From Balamuthia mandrillaris (lineage: Eukaryota; Discosea; Longamoebia; Balamuthiidae), in contig JAVKOQ010000203.1 of NCBI GenBank assembly GCA_031835245.1, positions 1 through 64,000 of the forward strand: a stretch of DNA of 64,000 nt, written 5' to 3'. A program made the translations under genes and the position numbers. Positions 32,933 to 43,654 of the stretch are shown piece after piece; position 1 is the stretch's first letter, and the number at the start of each line of letters is the position of its first letter. The notes below the pieces were generated by a model. It worked only from the letters and a program-made list of their open reading frames with translations. It did no database searches and had not been told where the DNA came from.

Positions 32933-33372
32933 ATGGATCACTCGGAAGTGGACAAACTTGGCGACTCTCTCTCCAACATCAGCGTCAACGAGGAAGCAAG
33001 CCCCCCTATACTCAACAAGAAAGAGGACCTGAGCAAAGAAAACAGAGGTTTCTTTTCTTTTTTTCTTTCTTTTTTTGTTTTACTTTTTGTTTTAATATTT
33101 TCCATATTTTTCATTTTTTCATTTTCTTTTTCATTTCATTTTTTTTTCGTTTTATGAAACAAAAAAAATGTGAACAGAAGATAGAAAAGTTTCACACGAG
33201 GATGAGGAGGAGGACGAGGCCAAAGCCAAAGAAGCACAATGGAAAGAAAAACAGAAAGAGAACACCACAACAGAAGAACAACAACACATTGGAGAAGTTG
33301 GAGAAGGAGAAGATGAAGAGGGAAGCGAAGATGAGTTTCCTGAAGAATGTACGTTTTTTGGTGTTTCTGTGT

Positions 33373-33404
<32 letters not shown>

Positions 33405-33517
33405 TTTCACAGATGACTAACGTGACAAATAGGTTGCTTATTTATCGGTGATTTGGCGCGTGGCTTGAATGAGGTTTAGAACCGTTATAAACCTCCCCTT
33501 TTCTTTTGCTCTATTTC

Positions 33518-33555
<38 letters not shown>

Positions 33556-33722
33556 TGTTTTTTCCTTCTCTTGTCTCTCCACTTCTTGAGCTGACGTTAA
33601 AGCGACTGTGCAGGAACAATTACGAGAGCCTTTTGAGCAGTTTGGCGTTGCCAGCATCGAAATAAAACGAGACAAAGTAACGGGTTTCAGTTTAGGCTAT
33701 GGTTTCATTACTTTCAAGGTTC

Positions 33723-33762
<40 letters not shown>

Positions 33763-33883
33763 ACGGAAGATTCCTTTGATTTATTTGCAATTTTAGACTC
33801 GAATGCAAGCATCTGAAGCAAAGAAAGCTCTTCATCGCAGCGGTACCACTTATCTTTGCAAACACCACACCCTTCTTTTATTC

Positions 33884-33919
<36 letters not shown>

Positions 33920-35317
33920 GTAATTGGAGGAAGAGCAGTTCGTATCGGATGGGCTCAGAAGAACACGAATCTCTTTATTGGCGATTTGGATCCTTCTATT
34001 AGCAACGAACAACTTCGAGAAATATTTCGGTAAGAAAGAAGAGAGATAAAAATAAGAATGGAAAGAAAGCATTTTTTCTAAGACAAACAAACAAACAAAC
34101 AACAAAACAGAGAATTTGGACCTATTTACGATGAAGAAACATTTGTGAAAAATCGTAACTATGGTTTTGTTCGTTTCAGACATCGGAGACATGCCGAAAA
34201 GGCCAAGCGTGAAATGGATGGCAAAGTTTTAGGTACACCCTCTCTCTTCCCTCTCTCATTTCATTTTCTCATTTTTTTCACTAAACAAAGGATCGAGAGC
34301 CATTCGTATCGGATGGGGAGAAGCCAACTATCAACGTCACTGCGTCCATCTTCAATTCGATGCTGCCGATTCCGACAAACTCTCTGAAAGCGATGTTATC
34401 AACAAGTTCGAGGAGTTTGGAACCATCATCAGCGTCAACCTTCCTCGTTCGCAAGGGCAATTGCGTGGGTTTGGGTTCATCTACTATGAAGACACGGATG
34501 AAGGAGAAGATGCGGCTGCGATGGCTATTACGAATCTAAATGATAAGGAGATTTGTGGAGTGAAAGTTCAATGCAACTTTGGAAAGAAGCCAACCACCAA
34601 GAAACGCGTTACCACCACCAACGTGAGAAGTCCCAAAGGAAAAACCAAGCACAATCGCCGTCTTGGTACTTTACTTTTTTTACTTTGTCCTTTCCGTTTG
34701 GATTCATCTAATGTCTCACTGCCTGTTGTCATTCTACAGGACATAGCAGCAATGGAGGAAGTGTAAATAGATCAGGCTCGCAAACGCTTTATCCAGTCCA
34801 AGTGATGATGCCAGTAGGTCCCCAAGGCACCTGGCAGCCCGTTCAGTACATGATGACCGCCCAACAAGCAAACCAATTCTATGGCTCCATGCAATACAAC
34901 CCTGCCGTTCCTCCTCATTCCTCTCCTTCCCCTCCTAGATCCGATCCTCAGGTTCCTGTCTCTTCTTTAGTTATCTCTTCAATTTTATGTTCTCTTTTCT
35001 CTCTGCTCTCTCTATTCTTTACCTAACACACTTTACTACCACAGATGATGCCAATGTATTATACATATCGCAGTAGCAGTGGCTCGCTGGATTACGGCAG
35101 CGGCGGAGGCGGGGGAGCGGCTGGACCTTCCCCCAAATCTCATGTCTCTTCAGGTGGTGCTTCAGGAATGGTTTCTCTCTCTCCGGTTGCTTCTCATCAT
35201 CCTCAACAACACCACCACCATCACTCAGCTGCTCTTCAACAACAACAATTACAACAACTCCAGTATCAACAATATTACGACCCTTCTTCTGAACACCATC
35301 ACCACTCTTCCTTTTGA
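32933..35317 (+). CDS. RNA-binding protein with three RRM domains (TIA1/RBP45/Nam8-like)
   Basis: About ten exons. The ATG at 32933 starts MDHSEVDKLGDSLSNISVNE. An acidic linker leads to RRM1 (RNP2 CLFIGDLARGLNE, RNP1 LGYGFITF), RRM2 (NLFIGDLDPSISNEQLREIF, RNP1 NYGFVRF) and RRM3 (VHLQFDAADS with RNP1 RGFGFIYYE). The C-terminal 150 residues are rich in Gln, His, Tyr, Gly and Ser, prion-like, as in TIA1-type stress-granule proteins. RRM order and the IRIGWGEAN link between RRM2 and RRM3 fit the TIA1/RBP45/Nam8 class, acting in splicing or mRNA stability. Two very short exons (the RRM1 RNP2 exon spans 33432-33470) and CT-run introns make automatic prediction hard. It converges with the next gene. 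Confidence 0.85.
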
Positions 35318-35439
35318 GACATTTATCCCTGGAATGTTGGAAGAGAGAACGACTGGTGAAAAAACAAGTATTATAAACAATAATAATAATATTATAAAAC
35401 AATATTTACAAATTTACATGCAGAACAACACCTCATCTT

Positions 35440-36882
35440 TCAGAGCAATGTTGAGAAGCACTCTTGAAACAAGTCAAACTCTCCTTCAAGAATCACCTCA
35501 TCCCAACAACTCCGTTGCTGTAGTTCTTCTTTGTTTCGTATTCCTCCATTCGCAGACAAGTTTTCCTCCAACCAAAAGAACGAAGTCATAGGCATCGCTG
35601 TTGTTGCAGATGGTGCTGCTTCCAACGAAGAAGGAGGAGGAAGGATGTTGTTCTCTTGTTGTTGTTGTTGTTCGCCGTTAGCTGAAGAAAGCAAAAGACT
35701 TTCGTTGTGAGGCATGGCCAAGCCCTGAGAGTCCAAAAGGGAGACCATCTCGCATAGCGAGGAGGTCCGTCGTGCCGATGTCTTGCGAAGCAACCGCCGG
35801 AGAGAGCGTGGTTTGCTCTCCGAGTCTAGTCGCTGGTAGACGTCCAACAGGTTGTCCATCGCTTGTTCCAGTTGACGCTGTTGTTCTTCTTCGTTGTCCA
35901 CAGCTTCGGTCTTTACAACTTCGTGGTGATATTCAGAAGGAGATAGCTTCCGTCGTTTGTGGTAGCGAGAAGAAGAACTCTCAACTTCGTTCTCGTTGTC
36001 TTGCTCAGCCTTTGTCCGTTGTTGCTTCTCTGCAAAGAGTTGCTCCAACAAGCATGTCTGCCTTCGCTGCGCGCTCTCCATTCTCATCACTATCTCCTCT
36101 ATTCTGTCGTTGACGGTTCGTTTGTTGCTCTTCTTCTTCGTGGCGGTAGTGGCATTCTTTCCCTGTTGCTGCCCTTGTTGTTGCTGCTGCACCGCCGTCT
36201 TGATCTGTTCCGGTTTGCTCACCACTCGAATGGACTCCGAGAAGACCTCGCAATAGCCTCTGTTTCGTCCTCTTCCTCCTTCACTCATGAGGAGGACCGC
36301 CTCTCCCGTCACAACGTCCACCAAGCGAAAGCGCAGACGAAACATCATGTGCTCGCAGTGGCTCGACAGCACCCTGATCTTCACGTCCACGTTGAGCTCC
36401 ACCTCTTTGTTTGCGTTGGTGACGCTGCGAACCTTGTAGTCGACCGGCTTTTGGTTCAGGAAAGGAACCTCTTTGAGCTCCTCGCAGTCGAAGCAGAGCG
36501 CCACCTCCAACGAGTGCGTGGTGTTGAAGTTGAAAGCGAGAGGGGCCGCCTCCTCGCAGCTTTGAAGGCCAACACGAACGACGAATGGGGTGTTCTTCAC
36601 TACGTTGTGAACCACCTTGGTCCTCGTTGCGGGGGTTCCTTCTTCCGTTGTCGCTGTGCCATCCTCGATGGTCTGTTCCTCTTTGGCCAGGGAGCGCTGC
36701 TCGAGGATGTGGAGACGAGGGCCAAAGAGTAGCTCCTCCGCCTGTTCCTCGCCTTCCGAGGACTGCGTCTCGTCGCCTTCCTCTTCCGCTTCCTCCTCCA
36801 GCAGGTTCGGCTGCGGTGTCTGCGCCAATGGTTGCTGCGAACGCATTCTCTGACGTCGTCTTCTTCCTCCTGTGTGAAGCAT
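35440..36882 (-). CDS. Unrecognised protein, possible beta-sandwich regulator with Gln-rich and coiled-coil parts
   Basis: A single exon of 480 codons from the ATG at 36882 (MLHTGGRRRRQRMRSQQ, basic start). Residues about 85-255 look like a folded, strand-rich domain: TPFVVRVGLQSCEE, LEVALCFDCEEL, VELNVDVKIRVLSSHCEHM, FRLRFRLVDVVTGEAVLL and SESIRVVSKPEQI. That pattern of amphipathic strands, with a VVSKPEQ end, recalls Ig-like DNA-binding folds of the Rel/p53 kind, but I cannot assign it. A poly-Gln stretch, a basic segment (KKKSNKRTVNDRI), a probable coiled coil (MRMESAQRRQTCLLEQLF) and a disordered acidic C terminus follow. The layout would suit a transcription regulator; this is inference. 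Confidence 0.65.
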   Translation of the reverse strand: MLHTGGRRRRQRMRSQQPLAQTPQPNLLEEEAEEEGDETQSSEGEEQAEELLFGPRLHILEQRSLAKEEQTIEDGTATTEEGTPATRTKVVHNVVKNTPFVVRVGLQSCEEAAPLAFNFNTTHSLEVALCFDCEELKEVPFLNQKPVDYKVRSVTNANKEVELNVDVKIRVLSSHCEHMMFRLRFRLVDVVTGEAVLLMSEGGRGRNRGYCEVFSESIRVVSKPEQIKTAVQQQQQGQQQGKNATTATKKKSNKRTVNDRIEEIVMRMESAQRRQTCLLEQLFAEKQQRTKAEQDNENEVESSSSRYHKRRKLSPSEYHHEVVKTEAVDNEEEQQRQLEQAMDNLLDVYQRLDSESKPRSLRRLLRKTSARRTSSLCEMVSLLDSQGLAMPHNESLLLSSANGEQQQQQENNILPPPSSLEAAPSATTAMPMTSFFWLEENLSANGGIRNKEELQQRSCWDEVILEGEFDLFQECFSTLL

Positions 36883-37442
36883 TACTTTATTTTCTGTTTT
36901 TTGAAAAAAAAAGGGTCGTTGCTGGTAGTTTGTTTTTCTTCCAAAAGTTCAAAAAGGGTTTTCGTTGTTGAAGAGACTTTCTTTAAAACAACAAAAAACA
37001 AAACCATTAAAAAGCTCATTCATGCATGTTCCTCCTTCTTCTTCTTCCTTTTTGCCTTGCCTCCCCCCCCATGAGGAAAAGGGAGCGGAAAGGTCGGCCC
37101 TTTCATGCCCTAAAACCGAAAAATCGGAAACCTCCATCGCCCCTTATGGAGAGTTGTGGTTGGTTCGCACGCGTTCCTCCTGCCCCACAAGGCCGTGAGG
37201 GGTGGGGCACGCGGAAGTTGGCTTCTGATTTTCTGCCACCTCCACGCACCGCCTCACCCGATTTTTGTTTTTTGCCGGTTTCGTTGCCTTTCCTAACTCC
37301 CCACCCCCCCAAATGCCTACGTGGCATCTATCCCCTGCAGGGGGGGAAAAAAAGGCGCGAAAACTCGAAAAATTTCTACGAATCGAAAATTTGGCGAGGA
37401 TATTTTTTGTTTATGTGGCAGATTATTGCGGATAATTGCTGG
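36883..37442. other. Intergenic, GC-rich patch with hairpin
   Basis: Promoter of the gene to the left and 3' flank of the sulfotransferase to the right. 37180-37210 folds as TGCCCCAC ... GTGGGGCA. Runs of C (37059-37069) and G (37338-37345) occur. An open plus-strand frame here has no domain and is not called. Confidence 0.4.
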
Positions 37443-38450
37443 CTATCGTTGTTCCGGTCTCCTATCCGATTTTGCTCGCTTTGTCTTCTTCTCTTCGAAA
37501 CTGTTTTGGAGGGACTGTTCGGAAACCTGTGCGGCCATGCTCTTGCGCCTCGCCTCGGCTTGTGCTTTTGTGTGCGTTACTGGAAACTCGCTGTCCGGAG
37601 GGCACTTGTGCTCCGCTATTCCCAAGAATGTGCACAGCTTGCTGTATCCGCCTCCCTTTGCCACATCCATCACCAACAGCTGCTCTGGAGGAATGATGGT
37701 CTGCACCAACCTGTTGTGCCGCAGGAAAGCCTTAATGGATGAGTACTCGTTGGGCCACCGACTTCCGTAGTGGAGCACTCTTGTTACATTTGAGAATTGA
37801 ATCGGATGAGGATGCCTCTCCATGTGGGCCTTCCAGGACCGCCACCATGCAGCAGCGTCTCGCACTGTCAGGATGAACTTGGCGTTGGGATACATGTGCA
37901 ACAGTTCCTCAAAGTAGTAAGGAACGGGGGTGTCGGTGACCGCACGGGATTTGTCCCAACGTCTCACAATATCCACACTAAGCGGAGATACGTTGTCTTC
38001 TGTGGTCATGAAAAGGAGGTCTTCTGTTGTCTCCTTTGGTGTATGCCAGCAACGAATGCCCAGTTCGTTCAGAGCGGCGGTCAGGGAGGTCGTACCTGTC
38101 TTGGAGAGCCCCAGTCCAAAGACATTGGCGGAGCGGCTGCTAGATTTGGAGGGGTATCCACGGAGGTGGTCAAAGTAGTACCCTAGCTCTTTTCCAATGG
38201 ATAATCGTTCAGCACAACTCAGGCAAGCCGCGGTCTGGACTGGGGACTGACTCTCGTCCTTGTATTTGTTGTTGTCGTTGGTCCGGAGACAGATGCTGCT
38301 TACATGGGCAAGCCGTGAATACCCTGCATCTTCACAATTTGCTTGCTCAGGAGCGGTGTTGAGCGAACAACTTTGGCCCCATAGCGAGGTCACCATCAGA
38401 CAGAACCAAAACCCAAGACCAAAGGGGACAACGAAATGTAAAACCCTCAT
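37443..38450 (-). CDS. Sulfotransferase-family type II membrane protein
   Basis: A single exon of 335 residues from the ATG at 38450. The N terminus MRVLHFVVPFGLGFWFCLM is a signal anchor. The PAPS 5'-phosphosulfate loop reads FGLGLSKTGTTSLTAALNEL and the 3'-phosphate block reads YPNAKFILTVRDAAAWWRSW, a pattern of the Sulfotransfer_4 (NAD-dependent epimerase-like/plant and protist) group. The C terminus is basic. It probably acts in the Golgi; acceptor unknown. It is divergent from the next sulfotransferase with only 167 bp between the two ATGs, so they may share a promoter. Confidence 0.8.
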   Translation of the reverse strand: MRVLHFVVPFGLGFWFCLMVTSLWGQSCSLNTAPEQANCEDAGYSRLAHVSSICLRTNDNNKYKDESQSPVQTAACLSCAERLSIGKELGYYFDHLRGYPSKSSSRSANVFGLGLSKTGTTSLTAALNELGIRCWHTPKETTEDLLFMTTEDNVSPLSVDIVRRWDKSRAVTDTPVPYYFEELLHMYPNAKFILTVRDAAAWWRSWKAHMERHPHPIQFSNVTRVLHYGSRWPNEYSSIKAFLRHNRLVQTIIPPEQLLVMDVAKGGGYSKLCTFLGIAEHKCPPDSEFPVTHTKAQAEARRKSMAAQVSEQSLQNSFEEKKTKRAKSDRRPEQR

Positions 38451-38617
38451 ATTAATATCATGCTCGCCTTCTTTGAGTTATTCAAGCAAAGTCAGGCCGA
38501 CTACCAACCTCGTAGGTCTTTCTAAACGAGGGTAATGCATCCCAAATTAAAACGCAACCACAAATAATTGTTGTGACAAGAAAGAGAGAGAGAGCAGAGG
38601 CGCGGAGGCAGGAAGAA

Positions 38618-39778
38618 ATGCATGTGGCAGGGGTTCGAATGGACCCCAAGTCCCTTTTGATTGCTGTCCTTCTTTTTCTCTGCTTTTCGTTGTGGCTGCA
38701 GCTCGGCTCGCGGTGCACCGAGAACGTGGAGCGAGTTTTTGTGACAAGCAGCCAAGAGCAAACGACGACGCGGGGGCAGAAGAGCGGCGTCTCTGACGCA
38801 CCGCCTATGACACAAGGGAACAACAACGAGCAACACGATGGAGAAGATCAGCCATACCAATACGAAGGGCCTCAATACCACTACAAATACCAAGAAGATG
38901 AGGTTGAAGAAGAGGAAGCAAGTATCAGCGACAAAGTCACGCCCATAACCCTTAGCCCAAAGGACCTCCTGGTGCACGTTCACCTCCAAAAGAGCGGCGG
39001 CAAAACGTTCAACTCAGTGCTCGAAAGCGGTGCAAAGGAAGGGAAAAGCTCTTGTCTCTCACCTAGCTTCTTCCAGGGCTCCACCTGGCTGCTCAGCCGC
39101 TCCACCACCAAGTGGCGTTGTGGTGTGCACCCAAGCTACACACGGTGGAACCAATGCCTGTCGACCAAGTTTGGCAACCGGAATCCCCTTTGGATCACGC
39201 AAGTGCGGCACCCCGTGGAGCGCTTCTGGCATGAATACCTCGAGACGCAAGGCACCTTTCAGCTGTGGCATGTCTTCTGGCCGACCGACTGTGGTGGCAA
39301 GGTCATCGACACCCGTCCGCCTGACCCTCGAAAGTACGAAAGAGGACGGGACCCGCCCTTTCAGGGCAACCTGGAGGATTTTAAGAGCTGGGCTTCACAT
39401 GAGACCAACGCCGGGCGCAACCGCCAGACCATCATGTTGAGCACACTGGTGCCCTCCCTTTGTGAGGGCGGCCTGCAGTTGGGCAACCCGGAGCACGAGA
39501 GACTTATTTTAGAGGATGCCAAGCGGGTCCTGCTGGAGGAGCTTCATGTGGTGGGCATTTACGAAGCGCCAACGGAGTTGTGGCAGATGCTGCGGCACAA
39601 GTTCCCGCAGCTTTGCTTCGAGGCTTTCCCGGAGTTTGTGTCGCAGCAAAAGGTGCCGGAGGAGGTGGTGGAGATGATCAAGGAGATCAACCACCTGGAC
39701 ATCGAGCTTTGGGAGTTTGCCCGTGACTTGTTTTGGCGGAGGCACAACGCCACCTTTGGGGGGGAAGAGCATCCATAG
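38618..39778 (+). CDS. Heparan-sulfate 6-O-sulfotransferase-like enzyme
   Basis: A single exon. The first in-frame ATG is 38618 (another at 38639), followed by a membrane anchor (SLLIAVLLFLCFSLWLQLG). After an acidic stem, residues from about 110 show LVHVHLQKSGGKTFNSVLES, the PAPS loop of the HS6ST/Sulfotransfer_2 group, then WRCGVHPSYTRW and WITQVRHPVERFWHEYLE (3'-phosphate site). A conserved DLELW-like end (HLDIELWEFARDLFW) closes the domain. In animals such enzymes add sulfate to C6 of glucosamine in heparan chains in the Golgi. The protist acceptor is unknown. Confidence 0.8.
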   Translation: MHVAGVRMDPKSLLIAVLLFLCFSLWLQLGSRCTENVERVFVTSSQEQTTTRGQKSGVSDAPPMTQGNNNEQHDGEDQPYQYEGPQYHYKYQEDEVEEEEASISDKVTPITLSPKDLLVHVHLQKSGGKTFNSVLESGAKEGKSSCLSPSFFQGSTWLLSRSTTKWRCGVHPSYTRWNQCLSTKFGNRNPLWITQVRHPVERFWHEYLETQGTFQLWHVFWPTDCGGKVIDTRPPDPRKYERGRDPPFQGNLEDFKSWASHETNAGRNRQTIMLSTLVPSLCEGGLQLGNPEHERLILEDAKRVLLEELHVVGIYEAPTELWQMLRHKFPQLCFEAFPEFVSQQKVPEEVVEMIKEINHLDIELWEFARDLFWRRHNATFGGEEHP

Positions 39779-40221
39779 AGCCAAAACAAAATAAAACTAA
39801 AACTGTAACACACGTAAGCTGGGGATTTATATACCTAATTAAAGATATAAAGTGACGTGTATCTTACTAATTTGGTAATTTGATCGCCAAAATTTCTTTA
39901 ATTAAACTCCTCAAGCAGAAACTCAACCGGAACAACTCTGGCGGAGAAGAAGCAGACCAGCTCCTCTTTTTCTTTGGCTCCTCCTCTCCCTCGCTAAACA
40001 AAAACAACGTTGTTGTTATAGGTTGTCTTTGGTTGTGTGCTGCGGCGCGAGTGACCGGTGTATGGACGTGCGCTGAGAGAACGCGAAAAACAAAAGGTAC
40101 TCTTACAGGGGTTTTTTGTTATTATTGTCATACGTGTCACTAACGAAAATGGTTCATATTAAAGGTTACAAAAACAGTGGAGAGCAGACAGAGAACACTT
40201 GGTGGAAGGAAGAAAAAACAG
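39779..40221. other. Intergenic
   Basis: AT-rich left part (TAATTAAAGATATAA near 39836) with a TGACGTGT half site at 39853-39860. A leader-like region lies before the transporter ATG. No gene seen. Confidence 0.4.
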
Positions 40222-41548
40222 ATGGAAGTCAGAAAGAAAAAGCATACCAAGAACGTGCCTCTCGGTGTGATTATCCTGCGAGCATGTTGTGGCTGTTGTC
40301 CCTCGTTGAGCACGTCGCGGAAGCGGATCTTGATGCAGGCCTCTGTTCTCCTCCTCACTTTTCTCTGTTACATGTCCTATCACTTGGCTCGCAAGGCACC
40401 GAGCATCGTCAAGTCCACTCTTCACACGCACAACAACAGCACCGATCACGAGAAGCCCTATGACGGTTGGGCTCCCTTTAATACTTCAAAAGGAGAGGGC
40501 TTACTTGGTTCCCTTGATACCGCTTTTCTTTTCTCTTACGCTGTTGGCATGTTTTTCAGTGGACATCTTGGTGACCGCCTGAACCTCAGGTTTTGTCCTT
40601 GTCCTCGCCTTTCCTCTTTTCTATTTATTCTATCCCAAAGTCTCTCTCTGCTCTCTACTCTCTGCTCTCTGCTCTCTGCTCTCTGCTCTCTGCTCTCTGC
40701 TCTCTCCTCCTCTCGCCTCTCTCCTCTCGCTTTTCCATCTTTCTAACTTTGAAAACTACTCCACAGATACTTCCTGAGTGCAGGAATGATATTGACCGGT
40801 GTATTCACAGCGCTTTTTGGCATGGCCTACATCTGGAAACTGCACATGTTCTGGTACTTTGTGGTGGTGCAAGTCCTCTGCGGTATCGTCCAATCCACCG
40901 GCTGGCCCGCGGTGGTCAGCGTGGTGGGTTACTGGTTCGGCAAGGGCAAGAGAGGCTTCATCATGGGCGTCTGGAATGCACACACCTCGGTGGGCAACAT
41001 CCTGGGCTCGGCCATATGCTCTGCTGCCTTGGCCATCGGTTGGGGTTACTCCTTCATCATCCCAGGCGGCATTATTGGCGCTCTTGGTGTCGCTATCTTC
41101 CTCTTCTTAGTGGTAACTCCGGAGGACGTAGGACTCGACTCGCCGAATGCAGTGGTCTTGCTACCAAACCATCATTCAGGAGATGAAGAGGAAGAGGAAA
41201 ATGTGATCACAGAAACAGAGACAGACTCTGACGTTGGTTCTTATGGGGTTGGCTATGGTGCTGTTACTTCCGGCTCCATCAACCCTACCAATAAGAAGAT
41301 CAAAGGAAGCGGCGCAGGAGATGGTGAAGGAAGAGAGGACACTATCTTGTTGTCTGCCGCTAAACAGAAGAAGCAAGGCATTAACTTTTTCAGAGCGTGG
41401 ATGATACCTGGTGTGGCTGAGTTTGCTATGGCGTTGTTCTTTTGCAAGTTGGTCAGCTATACCTTTCTTTACTGGTTGCCTTTTTACCTTAACCATACTG
41501 GTACTTGTTCTTTTCTCTTTTCTTTTTTTTTTGTTTGCTTTCTTTTAA

Positions 41549-41580
<32 letters not shown>

Positions 41581-42382
41581 CTTCATATCAACAGAGATTG
41601 GGGATGACAAACTGAGCACCTCGGAATCGGGCAACCTATCCACTCTCTTCGATGTGGGCGGCATCATTGGCGGCATCATCGCCGGCCTCATCTCTGACTG
41701 GCTCCCCGCACAGGCCACCACCTCTGCCGTGATGATGTACATCTCCGTGCCAGCTCTCTACTGCTATCGCGCCTTTGGGGACCATAGCTATGCCCTCAAC
41801 ATTGTGCTCATGCTGGTGGCTGGTGTCTTTGTCAACGGGCCGTACTCCCTCATCACGACAGCTGTCTCGGCTGACCTCGGCACGCACAGCTCCTTGAAAG
41901 GGGATGCTAAGGCCTTGGCCACCGTTACGGCTATCATCGATGGAACAGGGAGCATGGGAGCGGCCGTTGGGCCTTTTATCACGGGTTGGCTGTCCAGCAC
42001 GCACGACGGTTGGGATAGAGTATTTTGGATGTTGATGGGGATGTGTGGGGCGAGTGCCTTGCTACTGAGCCGGTTGTTGTTCAAGGAGCTGAGAAGGTGC
42101 TGCGCGGGACCGAAGGAGCAGGCCTATCTTCATGACAGCGACTTGCCGCCCAAGTCTTTTTCGTTTGTGGACGGTGGTTTGGAAGGCGGAGGCGGAGGTG
42201 ATGCCCCAAGAATGACGCAACACCAGCAACAACCACAACCCCAAGGGTTTCTTCATTCTCCTCACCAGTATTTTAACCAGGACGCCAGTGCTCCTCCCAT
42301 GGAAGCAACGTCTCCGCTGTATTATCATGCCTCTGGTACTTCTCCGTTTGAGCGAGCTGCCTTTCATAGAACGGACACATAA
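40222..42382 (+). CDS. SLC37-type sugar-phosphate/phosphate antiporter (MFS)
   Basis: Three exons: 40222-40589, 40767-41500 and 41595-42382 (629 aa). Twelve hydrophobic segments are visible. The family signatures fit SLC37/Glp[16 protein letters not shown] after TM1, [52 protein letters not shown] and [16 protein letters not shown] long hydrophilic loop (residues about 255-340) separates the halves, and a 100-residue C-terminal tail is Gln/His/Pro rich. SLC37 proteins exchange glycerol-3-phosphate or glucose-6-phosphate for phosphate, often at the ER membrane. The ATG at 40222 is chosen because the frame upstream lacks ATG. The next gene starts 30 bp after the stop. Confidence 0.88.
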
Positions 42383-42412
42383 AACGGAAACAATAAACAT
42401 AAAAACAAAACA

Positions 42413-43654
42413 ATGGTTTACCACGTCGACGCAAAATACCAACAGCAAGTCCTCGCTGTCCCATTGGCTTATCTTCTTGGGTTATTGTTGCAGTACATCT
42501 CTCACGACGACTATTTCAAACCAACAACTTCGCTCCCCTCTACTTCTAATACATCCAAATCTAGCTGGGACAAGAGTTACTTTGACCAGAGAGGCCCAAC
42601 CCTAACTTCAACTCCTGCCCCCTTTCTGAATCGCTCGCCTCCACCTCCCGCTCCTTCCTCTCCTTCTCCTTCTCTTTCTCCTCCTTCTTTTCCTCCTTTT
42701 TCTCCTCCTTCCTATTCTCCTTCTTCCTTCGATTCTCTTTCCAAAGCTATCTCGACCTCCCATGAAGAGGTGGAGCATTTAGATAGATGTGTGAGGTTCT
42801 GGCATATTGAAAAGACTGGTGGAACCACACTAAACCACATCCTGAAGGACACAGCCAAGCTTTGGAACAAGAGCTTTCTGCCCCACCAGCGTGACGTGAG
42901 GGATGCCGACTACATCAGTGGTCACTTTCGATTGAGTGTTATGTTGGAATGGTTGGAGAGCGAGCGTAGAACCAAAGCTGCCACCGAGAACAATCTCAAG
43001 GCCAACTCCAAGAAAACGCGCAAACGCAACCGCACGGCACACAATCACGAGCTATGCTACTGGTTCTTCTCCCAACGAGAACCTCTGGACCGCTTCATGT
43101 CTCGCTTCTACTACAAGCAGCTGCGGTTGCCCCACTTAAATTGGGGCAACGACATTGAGGCCTTTGTTCGCAAGGAACACCCTGGAATGGCCACAATTCG
43201 CACGTTGAACACGGAGCAGGAACTCCAGCGGCTGATGGCAGTGTTGGACACCTTCGAGATGGTGGTGGTAGCGGAGCGCTTCGACGAATGTCTCATACTG
43301 TTAATGGAAGATGGAGTGATCAGCCCGGAGGTGGTCAGGAACTACAGCAACTATGGGGTGGTGCAAGGAAGACCCAAGGTGGAGAGCTTGGCGTCGGATG
43401 TGAAGGAGAAGCTGCGCGAGTTCTTGGAGTTGGACATTCGGTTGTATGAGGCGGCGATGGCCAAGTTGGACCAGCGGGTGGAGCGCTTTGGGCGAGAGAG
43501 GATGCAGCAGCGGTTGCAGGCGCTTGCAGCGGTGCACACGGCACGTTGCTCTGAGGAACGAGGAGGATTGAAGGGCTCGGGAGCGTGCAAGAACTTCACC
43601 GAGGTGGATAAGTTTTTGAGCGGTAGAGCCAAAGAAAAGTATGCCAACCTTTAG
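42413..43654 (+). CDS. Sulfotransferase (Sulfotransfer_2-like), tandem copy A
   Basis: A single exon of 413 residues. The ATG at 42413 starts MVYHVDAKYQQQVLAVPLAY, with an N-terminal anchor (LAVPLAYLLGLLLQYI). A Pro/Ser stem of about 60 residues follows, then RFWHIEKTGGTTLNHILKD (PAPS 5' loop) and CYWFFSQREPLDRFMSRFYY (3'-phosphate site). The 3' third is nearly identical to copy B at 43957-45134. Its start lies only 30 bp after the SLC37 stop on the same strand. Likely a Golgi enzyme; acceptor unknown. Confidence 0.82.
   Translation: MVYHVDAKYQQQVLAVPLAYLLGLLLQYISHDDYFKPTTSLPSTSNTSKSSWDKSYFDQRGPTLTSTPAPFLNRSPPPPAPSSPSPSLSPPSFPPFSPPSYSPSSFDSLSKAISTSHEEVEHLDRCVRFWHIEKTGGTTLNHILKDTAKLWNKSFLPHQRDVRDADYISGHFRLSVMLEWLESERRTKAATENNLKANSKKTRKRNRTAHNHELCYWFFSQREPLDRFMSRFYYKQLRLPHLNWGNDIEAFVRKEHPGMATIRTLNTEQELQRLMAVLDTFEMVVVAERFDECLILLMEDGVISPEVVRNYSNYGVVQGRPKVESLASDVKEKLREFLELDIRLYEAAMAKLDQRVERFGRERMQQRLQALAAVHTARCSEERGGLKGSGACKNFTEVDKFLSGRAKEKYANL

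Noticed and set aside
36005-36732. Plus-strand open frames inside the 35440-36882 gene
   Set aside because: They lack domain signals; the minus frame is longer, starts with ATG and has ordered segments.
37026-37742. 238-codon plus-strand frame opposite the sulfotransferase
   Set aside because: Low-quality composition, no domain, and it overlaps a well-supported sulfotransferase on the other strand.
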